Assembly (NCBI RefSeq): GCF_016123485.1
Contig: NZ_JADCKQ010000010.1
Coordinates: 1-64,000 of the forward strand
Length of the DNA stretch: 64,000 bases
Source: Halocynthiibacter styelae
Lineage (GTDB): Bacteria > Pseudomonadota > Alphaproteobacteria > Rhodobacterales > Rhodobacteraceae
Direction of reading: 5' to 3'
The notes under the pieces are model-generated. The model had not been told where the DNA came from and did no database searches. It saw nothing but the letters and a program-made list of their open reading frames with translations. A program made the translations under genes and the position numbers. The first letter of the stretch is position 1, and every line of letters starts with the position of its first letter. Below are positions 1 through 7,717 of the stretch, in pieces.

Positions 1-2
1 CC

Positions 3-209
3 GCTGCCGGAAAGATCGACACGCTGTCGGCAGCCTTTCATTCAGACCTGGATAGCATGATCGAACAGCACCGCCCCGATGTTTGGTTCTTTGCCCATTC
101 CCACCGCAGAATCTGCGCGAAAGTTCACGGGGTTGAAATCCGCAATATCTCCATCGGTTACACAATATCCCTTTGTGCAACTATCGCGGTGGAAAATGGA
201 ATGACATGA
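3..209 (+). CDS. Metallophosphoesterase, C-terminal fragment (cut by window edge)
   Basis: Reading frame 3 is open from the window edge to a TGA at 207-209 (about 68 codons). It resembles the end of a calcineurin-like phosphoesterase: an acidic helix followed by RPDVWFFAHSHRR, where AHSH stands in the position of the family's metal-binding GHTH motif, then VEIRNISIGY, matching the last beta strands. After GY the similarity stops and about a dozen unrelated residues precede the stop, so the natural C-terminus may have been replaced. The stop overlaps the next gene's ATG (206-209, ATGA). Substrate unknown; the family hydrolyses phosphomonoesters or diesters with two metals. The Gly-to-Ala change at the motif is unusual. 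Confidence 0.55.
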   Translation, partial: AAGKIDTLSAAFHSDLDSMIEQHRPDVWFFAHSHRRICAKVHGVEIRNISIGYTISLCATIAVENGMT

Positions 210-1306
210 TCCATGATCTGCAGGCGATAACGGCAGAACCTGACCGATGGAGATACTTATCTGCACAAACTGAAGCGCGGGATTGTTCCCCGCTTCAGTG
301 CTACGTGGAACGTCGACTGAATGGTGAGAAGGGGGCGGAGTGGCTGGATGGTCAAAGTATAGAGCAAGCGGTGCGTACGACAGAAATGTTGGGAGGTTTG
401 CTCGCCTATGGTCCATCGCAGAAGGCTAAGGATATGACGGACGATATGTGGGATACGGCAGGTCGCGCTGCATGGCCTTTGGTGACAAAGGGCGATGCTG
501 AGCTCCGTGAACTCCTGTCCCGCGCGCTGTTAAAGGCTGTGCGTATGAATGGACATCCCAGTCCCCGCAATTCCTTCGGTATGCTTTATGGCTGGCTGTT
601 TTCCAGCCGTCTTTCAAAGGATCCCGGCCCAATTCGGGATATCGTTCGAGAGGTGATCATTGAAAATGTTCCCTTGGTGCCGGGACAGATGTTGTTGGGA
701 ACGCCTGTGGCCACTCCACGCCTTGCCAGTATTGCGGCAATTGCCGGTGCCGAAGGGCTACATTCGAAGACCCTCAGAAATGTTCTGGAGTTGGCGGGCG
801 TTCTTGATGGTACTCAACCTTTGAAAGGTGCCCGCAATGTTGTCGCAGATTATGCTTTAGCCAAGCCATTGATTGAGAGGGCCAAGCATACAACGCCCGT
901 GATGCAGGTGCCGGATATGCTTTCCGCGTCACGACCGATGGTTTCTGCTTTGATCGAGTTGGGGAAATTGACCAGAATACAGGATCATGACGCGCTCAAA
1001 AGTAAGGTCGGAAAGGCGATCGATGGTCGATCAATCCGGCAGGTGTTGTGTTTCCTCCAAGAAAGTTTTGAGGCCGTGAAACATCCACCGGAAGGGCATG
1101 TGCATCTGGCAAAAGCTGCGGAGAAAACCCGTGTTACGATGAAAGTGATCCTGGAACTGTTATTCGGATTGCACCTTAAAACAGTCTGTCGCCTTAAAGG
1201 TCATCATGGGTTCAGTGGGGTTTTGGTTTCTCCGGATGAGGTCCGGGCCTGCATGGCAAACCCACCCGATAATGTATCAGATGAGATTCGATTTTGGATG
1301 GGATGA
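206..1306 (+). CDS. TniQ-family transposition protein, N-terminally truncated
   Basis: 366 aa. I recognise the C-terminal half of TniQ-type proteins of alphaproteobacteria: a YVERRLNG...WLDGQSIEQAVRTTEMLG segment near residue 37, the PLRD-like block GPIRDIVREVIIENVPLVPG near 147, a helix-turn-helix-like HSKTLRNVLELAGVLD, and the GFSGVLVSPDEVRACM end. TniQ proteins help target-site selection in Tn5053/Tn7-like transposons. The usual N-terminal zinc-binding region is absent, and the frame upstream of ATG 206 still looks TniQ-like (HNIPL at about 156-170) until a stop near 137. This suggests a remnant joined to foreign DNA. The ATG at 206 was chosen because it overlaps the preceding stop (ATGA); a TTG at 173 is possible. 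No tniA or tniB is in the window. Confidence 0.6.
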   Translation: MIHDLQAITAEPDRWRYLSAQTEARDCSPLQCYVERRLNGEKGAEWLDGQSIEQAVRTTEMLGGLLAYGPSQKAKDMTDDMWDTAGRAAWPLVTKGDAELRELLSRALLKAVRMNGHPSPRNSFGMLYGWLFSSRLSKDPGPIRDIVREVIIENVPLVPGQMLLGTPVATPRLASIAAIAGAEGLHSKTLRNVLELAGVLDGTQPLKGARNVVADYALAKPLIERAKHTTPVMQVPDMLSASRPMVSALIELGKLTRIQDHDALKSKVGKAIDGRSIRQVLCFLQESFEAVKHPPEGHVHLAKAAEKTRVTMKVILELLFGLHLKTVCRLKGHHGFSGVLVSPDEVRACMANPPDNVSDEIRFWMG

Positions 1307-2096
1307 GCTTCGCCTGAGGGCGGATTTATCTAAATCACCGTAAATGCCGCCTTCGGGTGGCATTTTTTGACCACTACGCACACTTCAAATGACCACTGGC
1401 GAATTGATCGTCAGTGGTTTTGTTTATTTTCAATGCCTTAGGCGTTTTTGATTTTTAACGCTGAAACTTGACAGCGTTTGGCTACATTTCAGCCGACCAC
1501 TTGCATTGGTGGTGCAAAAATTCTCTAAAAAACCCACAGGTTCCGGAACCTTTCATACCCATCAGCCACCCAAATCTGGGTCGTGGCCATGCGCCGGGCA
1601 GTTTTGCCTGGCTTTGAAAGGATTTTGTTTTGACTCGTTCCACCACTCTGATCCCCGTCAGCCCCATCGGGTTTATTGGCGAGATCCCAAGCGTTCACGT
1701 CATTGAAAATCGGTTGCAGATGTTCCTGCGGACACTGCGGGCGTTAAAGCAGGATAATCGAACCAACCAGATGAGCCAAACTCTCCCTTGGTTTAGGACG
1801 CCATTGGTTCCAAAAAACCTGACGGCGGACATATTGGTCTGGATAAGCAATTTACCACATTTAATTTGACGCCTGAAAAAGGCGGGGGCCAGGCAGAAGC
1901 CGGTCAAACTTGATGTTGAAGGTGTCGAACCGAAGCGGGCCAAAAGTGCTGCCAGATTATCATTGCGTTTCAAGTCGCTATGTTATTTAGTTGAATTTAA
2001 AGAAAAAACGACGCCTTGCCTTTTTTTGTAATCTGAAGTAGAGTGGAAAATTGGGGTCGATATTTGAAGTGTCATGAATACTGATGGGGTATACAA
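1307..2096. other. Gene-poor stretch, probable decayed mobile DNA
   Basis: About 790 bp without a credible gene. Short open frames exist on both strands (for example 1630-1869 + and 1695-1973 -), but none has a recognisable domain or ribosome binding site. Visible content: a terminator at 1344-1368; the octamer TGACCACT at 1368-1375 and 1390-1397; an inverted copy of its ACCACTG core at 1412-1418; a further GACCACT at 1495-1501; and an inverted repeat AACGCTG/CAGCGTT (1457-1463, 1472-1478). The composition is AT-richer than the flanking housekeeping genes. The Hint gene follows. Confidence 0.6.
1344..1368 (+). terminator. Rho-independent terminator after the TniQ remnant
   Basis: Stem 1344-1351 pairs with 1356-1363 around a TTCG tetraloop (one G-T pair), followed directly by a run of six T. 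It lies 37 bp after the TniQ stop. Confidence 0.8.
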
Positions 2097-3338
2097 ATGG
2101 GCGAGATTAACAGCTTAGGTCAAATTACAACACTTGTGATCGCGCCGGAGGCGACAGTTGAAGCAGGTGCGATCATCAACTTCAATGAAAACGATATGTA
2201 TCAGGTCGATTTTGATGAGTCCCAGAGCGCAAGTGGATCCTCTCCCATCACCACTGCTGTTGTGGTCACCAATGTTGAAACAGGCGTGACCACAAATAAC
2301 AATTTATATACCGGCGGGAATCCTGACTGGCCGAACGATTACACCATGAGTATAGATGGCGAAGTCACATATGCAGATGGCACTAAGAGCACTTTTGCCA
2401 ATCTGCGCGGCATTAAGCTTCAGGATGGCAGCGTTATCATTGTGCAGACCGTGGATGTTTTCAATACCATACATACATCAGGTATTGACGGAAACAAATC
2501 AATCGCGCAGCTGAATCTGTCCGCCGCTCATCATTCCGGCGCTCGCGGAGTTGGTTTTTTTTACAGATTTGCCCAATTCGGACTGCCTGAACGGCACGCT
2601 TTCGAAAGCGTTATGTCTGATCGCCCTGCGTTTGGCTCTCCTGGTGGTGGTTTCCCCGGCTCAGGGTTTACCGCAGGCACCGGCGGCACCGGCGGCACCG
2701 GCGGCACCGGCGGCACCGGCGGCACCGGCGGCACCGGCGGCACCGGCGGTGGATTGTGCTTTGTCGCGGGGACGAAGATCCAGACTGCGGATGGCTACGT
2801 TCTGGTCGAAGATCTGGAACCAGGGACGCTGGTTCTGACCAAAGACAACGGCTTTCAGCCGGTGCGCTGGATCGGGTCCGCGACTTTCCCGGCAAAAGGT
2901 CACATTGCGCCGATCCTTATTCGCAAAGGCACCCTGAACAACTTTGCGGACCTGTGCGTTTCACCGCAACACCGCGTGCTTTTGACAGGCTGGCAGGCTG
3001 AACTTTTGTTTGGCGAACGCGAGGTTCTGGTCGCGGCCAAGGCTTTGTTGAACGACAGCACCGTTCTGCAGGTTGAAGGTGGCGATGTGCACTATTTCCA
3101 CGTGATGTTTGATAATCACGAAATCATCTTTTCCAACGGTGCAGAAACTGAAAGTTTCAACCCGGGTAAAGAAAGCTTTAAGACGCTTGATGCCAACGCC
3201 CGCGCCGAAATTCTGGAACTGTTCCCGCAGCTTGAAGCACAGGAAAGCTTCCAGCTTGAGAAAACGGCGCGCTGCTGCATTAAGAACACCGATGGTGCCT
3301 TGTTTGGACAATACCTTGCCGCGCGGCAGGGCGCCTGA
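2097..3338 (+). CDS. Hint (hedgehog/intein) domain protein
   Basis: 413 aa. Residues 1-190 form an acidic, Asn/Thr-rich region with beta-strand character and no recognised family. Residues 194-217 are eight perfect Gly-Thr-Gly units acting as a flexible linker. From Cys221 (CFVAGTKIQTADGYVLVEDLEPGTLVLT) follows a Hint_2-type domain, with SPQHRVLL and HYFHVMFDNHEIIFSNG blocks and a tail to about 375. In Rhodobacterales such proteins are often large secreted or calcium-binding proteins that may self-cleave at the Hint domain; here there is no Sec signal peptide, so a type I secretion route is possible but unproven. GGGG at about 2086 serves the ATG. It converges with the LysR gene 6 bp away. 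Confidence 0.75.
   Translation: MGEINSLGQITTLVIAPEATVEAGAIINFNENDMYQVDFDESQSASGSSPITTAVVVTNVETGVTTNNNLYTGGNPDWPNDYTMSIDGEVTYADGTKSTFANLRGIKLQDGSVIIVQTVDVFNTIHTSGIDGNKSIAQLNLSAAHHSGARGVGFFYRFAQFGLPERHAFESVMSDRPAFGSPGGGFPGSGFTAGTGGTGGTGGTGGTGGTGGTGGTGGGLCFVAGTKIQTADGYVLVEDLEPGTLVLTKDNGFQPVRWIGSATFPAKGHIAPILIRKGTLNNFADLCVSPQHRVLLTGWQAELLFGEREVLVAAKALLNDSTVLQVEGGDVHYFHVMFDNHEIIFSNGAETESFNPGKESFKTLDANARAEILELFPQLEAQESFQLEKTARCCIKNTDGALFGQYLAARQGA
2676..2747 (+). repeat. Eight perfect 9-bp tandem repeats encoding Gly-Thr-Gly
   Basis: GGCACCGGC is repeated eight times without a single base change and in frame, so each copy adds three residues to the linker before the Hint domain. Perfect identity at the DNA level suggests recent expansion by slippage. 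Confidence 0.95.
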
Positions 3339-3344
3339 CAGATA

Positions 3345-4310
3345 TCAGGCAAGGTTAGACGGCATCTGGGTGGCATGGCCAGCCTCTGCCGTCTGATTCT
3401 GTATCCAGAGAAAAAAGGATTGCAGCTGAGGGTATTCATGGGCGCTGTGCGGGCAGACCAGCCAGTATGAATAAGGAGACCTGGCACAGTGTGAAAATGG
3501 GCGCACCAGTTTGCCGTCCTGCAATGCCTGTGCCACCAAAGGGCCACGTCCCATCGCGATGCCCAACCCCTGAATAGCGGCCTGAATGACCAGATTTGAT
3601 TGCGCAAAGCTGCGGGTTCTGGTGCGGGAGGGTAGTTGTATACCACAGCTGCGCGCCCAGAAGTGCCAGTCAGGCGGTGTCCCGGATTTATTCCCATATT
3701 CGTCCATAAGCAGGGTAAGTCCCTGCAAATGTTCAGCCTTTGCTTCGCGTGTGCTGGCGTCCGGCAATATATGAGGCGCACAGACCGGGAAAACTTCTTC
3801 TGACATCAGATGCTCGCTATAAAGGCCACTGAAATCCCCCAGGCCGTAGCGAATACCAACATCGGCGTTGTCTGGCAGGCGGTTATCGTTTGTTGTGTCT
3901 GTTGAGATGGATAGCGAAATTTCCGGATGCTTCAGATCGAAATCCAACACGCGCGGAAAGAGCCAGGTAAAGGCGAAACCGGGCGGGCAGCAGACCACCA
4001 GATTATTGTTTCGGTATTTTTTCCGGCGTATGTCATTGCAAACCTCGTCAATGCGGCCAAGGCTTTCTTCAACCGTGCGTGCCAGAATGCGTCCTTCGGA
4101 CGTCGGCGCAGATCGTCGTGCCCCCCTTATCAGAAGTTCCGTACCCAACCATGTTTCCAGCATTTTTACATGCTGACTAACAGCGCTCTGGCTGACGCCC
4201 AGTTCATCGGCGGCGGCGCTGAAACCGGATTTCCGGACCACCATCTCAAACGCACGAAGGGCGACATAGGGTAGGTTGCTATTCATATTAGTACAGCTAA
4301 TGGTTTTCAT
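3345..4310 (-). CDS. LysR-family transcriptional regulator (GcvA-like)
   Basis: About 321 aa. The N-terminal winged HTH is clear: LRAFEMVVRKSGFSAAADELGVSQSAVSQHVKMLE, followed by LGTELLIRGARRSAPTSEG. The C-terminal half has a GcvA-type effector domain (DADVGIRYGLGDFSGL-like block). GcvA-type LysR proteins regulate amino acid or secondary metabolism, usually from a divergent promoter. Here the divergent neighbour is the M29-like gene at 4373, so that gene and its cluster are the likely targets. The start at 4310 is chosen for a GAAAG 6 nt upstream; ATG 4286 aligns with family N-termini but has no ribosome binding site. A palindrome ATTAG-N5-CTAAT lies at 4287-4301. Confidence 0.85.
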   Translation of the reverse strand: MKTISCTNMNSNLPYVALRAFEMVVRKSGFSAAADELGVSQSAVSQHVKMLETWLGTELLIRGARRSAPTSEGRILARTVEESLGRIDEVCNDIRRKKYRNNNLVVCCPPGFAFTWLFPRVLDFDLKHPEISLSISTDTTNDNRLPDNADVGIRYGLGDFSGLYSEHLMSEEVFPVCAPHILPDASTREAKAEHLQGLTLLMDEYGNKSGTPPDWHFWARSCGIQLPSRTRTRSFAQSNLVIQAAIQGLGIAMGRGPLVAQALQDGKLVRPFSHCARSPYSYWLVCPHSAHEYPQLQSFFLWIQNQTAEAGHATQMPSNLA

Positions 4311-4372
4311 AATGGCTTTCAAATAGTTTTGACCCAGCGGGCATTGTAGTCAGTATTTACGCCCACATTTCC

Positions 4373-5485
4373 GTGAGTGTCGTGAATGCCGGATCTTTGA
4401 TGACCTATTCTGCCGCACAATATTTCGGGGCCCGCAATCTGCTGGTGAACTGTGCCGAAGCCCAGACAGGCGAGCGTATCCTGATTGCCCATGAACCATC
4501 TGGCCTTGGGTATTACGACAATCGTGTTGTCGATTGTGTGGCCTCCGCTGCCGAAGGGCTTGGGATGCAGGCGATCTGCATGGATGTGGGATTTGACCGC
4601 CAGGCCCGCGCACTGCCCGCGGCGGTGAAGCTGGCGGTTGAGGATGCCGATGTGGTGGTGTTCTTTGCCAGACTCGGTGATCAACTGCGCTTCAGCGAAA
4701 TGCCTGAAGGCAAGCGTATCGTTGTCAGCTACGCCCTGTGCCCGGATATGCTGGGATCTGGGTTCGGAACCGTCCATCACGACGCCTTCCTGCAACTTAA
4801 AAATTCAGTCAATGCTGCAATTTCACGGGCGAACAGCATTCATGTCACCTGTCCACGCGGTACAGATTTCCGGGGACAGCCGCAGCTGCGCCTGGAAAGC
4901 AGTGGTGACACATCCATACGTCGTTTCCCTATGTCAGTTCCCACGCCCGTCCCGGCCCGTAGTTTCAGCGGTCGAGTCGCGATGCCCGGCTTTCTGACAG
5001 GTACTGGGTCACAATATTACAGCCCCTACACGGTAGAGCTTTCCGGGCAGGTTTTTGCGATCTTTGAACAGGGGCGTTTAACGCAGTTTGAGGGCGACGC
5101 CACCTCTGTCGGGATTGCCAACCGGCACTATGATCACGTTGCCCGGGAACTGGGGATTGAACGCGATTTTGTGCATTCCTGGCATGCAGGCATTCATCCC
5201 GGATGCGGTTTTCCGGGTCAGGCCCATGACAGTTATGAACGCTGGAGCGGATCGGGCTTTGGCAACCCGCGCCTTCTGCATTTTCACACCTGCGGCAGCT
5301 ATGCACCGGGTGAAATCTGCTGGAACGTTATTGACCCGACCATCACGGCCGATGGCATAGCGCTTTGGGAAAAGGGCCGCCTGCGCATGGATAACCTGCC
5401 GGACGCAGATGCAATGCTGACGACGTTTCCCTGTGCTGCGAAAGCTTTCGCACAGCCCGATGACCGGATTGGTCTGTCCGCATAA
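4373..5485 (+). CDS. M29-like metalloenzyme (aminopeptidase/NicX-like fold)
   Basis: 370 aa. The N-terminal half (AARNLL-like helix, GERILIAHEPSG, DADVVVFFARLGDQLRFSEMP) and the C-terminal half (SWHAGIHPGCG, then HFHTCGSYAPGEICWNVIDPT) resemble the family that holds M29 aminopeptidases and Fe(II)-dependent 2,5-dihydroxypyridine dioxygenase NicX. The histidines near the C-terminus are plausible metal ligands, but the NicX H-x-D pattern is not obvious, so the reaction is unknown. GTG 4373 gives the longest form; ATG 4400 is an alternative start. It is divergent from the LysR gene and converges with the XRE-cupin gene, placing it in the candidate catabolic cluster. Function not established. Confidence 0.6.
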   Translation: MSVVNAGSLMTYSAAQYFGARNLLVNCAEAQTGERILIAHEPSGLGYYDNRVVDCVASAAEGLGMQAICMDVGFDRQARALPAAVKLAVEDADVVVFFARLGDQLRFSEMPEGKRIVVSYALCPDMLGSGFGTVHHDAFLQLKNSVNAAISRANSIHVTCPRGTDFRGQPQLRLESSGDTSIRRFPMSVPTPVPARSFSGRVAMPGFLTGTGSQYYSPYTVELSGQVFAIFEQGRLTQFEGDATSVGIANRHYDHVARELGIERDFVHSWHAGIHPGCGFPGQAHDSYERWSGSGFGNPRLLHFHTCGSYAPGEICWNVIDPTITADGIALWEKGRLRMDNLPDADAMLTTFPCAAKAFAQPDDRIGLSA

Positions 5486-5497
5486 AAGACAGGCCTG

Positions 5498-6088
5498 TCA
5501 GCGCCGTTCTGCCTGAACCGAAAGGAAGGTGAATGCCTCGGTCAACACCTCGACAAAGCCATGGTTCAGTTCCGCATCAACAGACAGGCTGTCACCGGGG
5601 GACAGTGTGAAATCTTCCCCCCCGTAGCGATAGATTGCAGACCCCTCAAGCACATGAAGATAGACCACACCATGCCCCACATAGGTCGGCGGCTGGGCTT
5701 CCTGACGGGTGAGAGTCACGCGGCGGGCTTCAAATTGCAGATCGCGCCGGGAATGAACCGCGAGGTTTACGAACTCATGGCTGTGCCCCTGGGAAATACG
5801 CGTTGAAACTACGCCTTCCCCGGCCCGTACTAGGGTGTAATCCGCGTGGCTGCTGGCCGTTTCGCGAAACAGGCTGACCAGGGGTACATCCAGGGCGGCG
5901 GAAAGCGCACAAAGGGAACTGATGGAAGGCGACACCTGACCGTTTTCAATCCGGCTGACCATTGCGGCAGATATCCTGGCTTTTGTTGCAAGTTCACTGG
6001 CTGACCAGCCCATGCCCTGGCGCAACTGCCGCAGTGCCGCACCAATAGCGGTATCAATGCTGTTGTCTTCCTTCGCGCTTGTGCTCAT
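5498..6088 (-). CDS. XRE-family regulator with C-terminal cupin
   Basis: 196 aa. Residues about 20-75 are a Cro/CI-type HTH (ALRQLRQGMGWSASELATKARISAAMVSRIENG). The C-terminal half is a cupin (PPTYVGHGVVYLHVLEGSAIYRYGGEDFTLSPGDSL) that probably binds a small ligand. XRE-cupin proteins commonly repress amine or amino acid catabolic genes and lose DNA binding when the ligand is bound. ATG 6088 was chosen because it has AAAGG upstream and lies 1 bp after the stop of the 2OG oxygenase gene, so the two are cotranscribed. The 31-bp palindrome in front of that operon (7078-7108) is the obvious candidate operator. Confidence 0.88.
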   Translation of the reverse strand: MSTSAKEDNSIDTAIGAALRQLRQGMGWSASELATKARISAAMVSRIENGQVSPSISSLCALSAALDVPLVSLFRETASSHADYTLVRAGEGVVSTRISQGHSHEFVNLAVHSRRDLQFEARRVTLTRQEAQPPTYVGHGVVYLHVLEGSAIYRYGGEDFTLSPGDSLSVDAELNHGFVEVLTEAFTFLSVQAERR

Positions 6089-6089
6089 C

Positions 6090-7055
6090 TCAGCCTTTCT
6101 TATGGGCAAATGCCTTTGCAAACCGCCAGTTCAGGTAATCCCCGCAAGTGATTGGTTCCTCTTTCGCCTGGTAATCAGCGCCAAAAACGCCCCGTGCATC
6201 AATCAATGTTTCTGGGTTCGGATCGTAAGCCAGCACAAGCGACAGCCGTTCTTTTCCGGACGAATTCACCACCCGGTGCGGTGTGGATTTATAGGCGCCA
6301 TCTGTCCAACGGTTCAGCAGATCTGCAACATTCACGATCAATGTGCCTTCGATCGGCGGGGCCTGGATCCATTCGCCATCAAGGTTTTCCACCTGTAATC
6401 CGCCGACACTGTCCTGACACAGCACCGTCAGCACGCCAAAATCCGTATGTGGCCCTACCCCGAACTGGTCTTTGCCGGCATTTTCATCCTGGGCCGGGTA
6501 GTAGACAAAAGAATTGCGGGACAGGGGGGCATCACTGGTTTTCAGGAAGAAATCAGCCCCAAGCCCCAGGCCAAGCGCAAATCCCCGCATCAGATGTTCT
6601 GCAACCTCATGGGCGGCGGTGAAATACTGCATGCAGAGGTCCTGCAATTCGGGCATCGCAGCAGGCCATTGATTGTGCCCGCGCAATTCGTGGGCGTCGG
6701 GCAAAGTGCCCGCATCATTCTGATAGCCCCAGACAAAGCTTTCTTTCAGATCAGCCTTGGCATCATCCTGCATTTTCGCCCCACCCTGAGGCAACCAGCC
6801 GCGGTGGCTGGTATCAATGCGCACATCTTCTTTGGCAGCGGTATCCGCCCGGAAAAAATCAAAGGCTTTCGCGCGCACCGCATCAATCAGATGTTCCGGG
6901 ATGCCGTGGCCTTTGATGTAAATAAACCCAAGCCCTGTGTTCGCCGCATGCAGCGCCTGCGCCACCCCTTTCGGATCAGATCCGTCACGCAGAGCGGTGA
7001 TATCAACAACGGGGATAACGTCACTTTCAACCTGTTTTGCTTCTGCGTAGGCCAT
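6090..7055 (-). CDS. 2-oxoglutarate/Fe(II)-dependent oxygenase (isopenicillin N synthase family)
   Basis: 321 aa, full length. The N-terminal DIOX_N region (IPVVDITALRDG...GFIYIKGHGIPEHLI) and C-terminal 2OG-FeII domain are both clear. The iron ligands are His203 and Asp205 (GPHTDFG) and His260 (STPHRVVN); Arg270/Ser272 (ERLSL) would bind the 2-oxoglutarate carboxylate. Members hydroxylate, desaturate or cyclise small molecules in the cytoplasm; the substrate cannot be read from sequence. CAGGAG stands upstream of ATG 7055. It is first in an operon with the XRE-cupin regulator (1 bp apart), and the 66-bp upstream gap is mostly a 31-bp palindrome. Confidence 0.9.
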   Translation of the reverse strand: MAYAEAKQVESDVIPVVDITALRDGSDPKGVAQALHAANTGLGFIYIKGHGIPEHLIDAVRAKAFDFFRADTAAKEDVRIDTSHRGWLPQGGAKMQDDAKADLKESFVWGYQNDAGTLPDAHELRGHNQWPAAMPELQDLCMQYFTAAHEVAEHLMRGFALGLGLGADFFLKTSDAPLSRNSFVYYPAQDENAGKDQFGVGPHTDFGVLTVLCQDSVGGLQVENLDGEWIQAPPIEGTLIVNVADLLNRWTDGAYKSTPHRVVNSSGKERLSLVLAYDPNPETLIDARGVFGADYQAKEEPITCGDYLNWRFAKAFAHKKG

Positions 7056-7077
7056 GGGGGCTCCTGTTGAGTTGTGT

Positions 7078-7108
7078 GCAATTTATTGCATGCTATGCAA
7101 TAAATTGC
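7078..7108. promoter_or_regulatory. 31-bp near-perfect palindrome, candidate operator
   Basis: Arms 7078-7091 and 7095-7108 are exact 14-bp inverted repeats around GCT. The left arm starts GCAATTTATTGC. It lies 23 bp upstream of the oxygenase start and downstream of the AhpD-like stop. There is no T-run on either side, so an operator fits better than a terminator. The XRE-cupin regulator encoded in the same operon is the likely ligand (inference). Confidence 0.75.
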
Positions 7109-7121
7109 TGTTGGCGCAAGT

Positions 7122-7700
7122 TTAATCTTTCGCGTAATACCCCACGGTATCGCCGTCAGTGGTGACACCCAGACCATTCAAAAGCCGGTTTACATAGTTG
7201 AAATACCCAATGATCTGATTGGCTTCCAGGATCTCCCCATCCGGTACACCCGCTGCCTTTAACGCATCCACATCCGCTTTTTCCATGCGTCCGGGATTGC
7301 GTGTCAGCTTTTCCGTATATTGCAACAGCGCCAGATGCTGCCCGTCGAACACATCTTCGGGCTGATGGGCGTTCAGGGCGGCTTCGACACGATCAGCTTT
7401 CTCTTCATCCCCCATCAGATGGCGCGCATTGGACCAGTGGTTGGCATAGGAATAAGGACAGTTATTCAGCACGGACACGTAAGAACTGATCACCTCCTGA
7501 AACCACATGGGAATGGTGTTGCTGTCATCGTGCAGGCAGGCGCGATACAGCACCACATGGCCATTCATCGTCTGCGGACGCAGAGAATGAACACGCATGA
7601 CATTATCCACCGTGCCATGCGGTGTGCGGGCGAAATCAAGGGCTTCTTTCAGCTTATCACCGGCATCTTCATCTGAGATCATTTCAATCCATGCAGACAT
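7122..7700 (-). CDS. AhpD-like (carboxymuconolactone decarboxylase-fold) protein
   Basis: 192 aa, all-helical, with the peroxidase-related layout of the AhpD superfamily. The signature is NCPYSYANHWSNARHL: Cys81 is present, but the second cysteine of the usual CxxC is Ser84, and His88 is kept. AhpD proteins use the cysteine pair as alkyl hydroperoxide reductase; loss of one cysteine argues against the classical disulfide cycle and for an altered reaction or a binding role. It lies 17 bp after the permease stop relative to transcription order, so it probably forms one transcript with the ABC genes upstream (9220 to 7122). Confidence 0.8.
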   Translation of the reverse strand: MSAWIEMISDEDAGDKLKEALDFARTPHGTVDNVMRVHSLRPQTMNGHVVLYRACLHDDSNTIPMWFQEVISSYVSVLNNCPYSYANHWSNARHLMGDEEKADRVEAALNAHQPEDVFDGQHLALLQYTEKLTRNPGRMEKADVDALKAAGVPDGEILEANQIIGYFNYVNRLLNGLGVTTDGDTVGYYAKD

Positions 7701-7717
7701 GGGCTTATCCTTTTGGT

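Noticed and set aside
1630-1869. 79-codon frame starting TTG in the TniQ-adjacent gap
   Set aside because: No domain or SD; resembles no transposase I can name. Left as uninterpreted DNA.
2676-2747. Tandem repeat as a CRISPR array
   Set aside because: Units are 9 bp, contiguous, in frame and without spacers.
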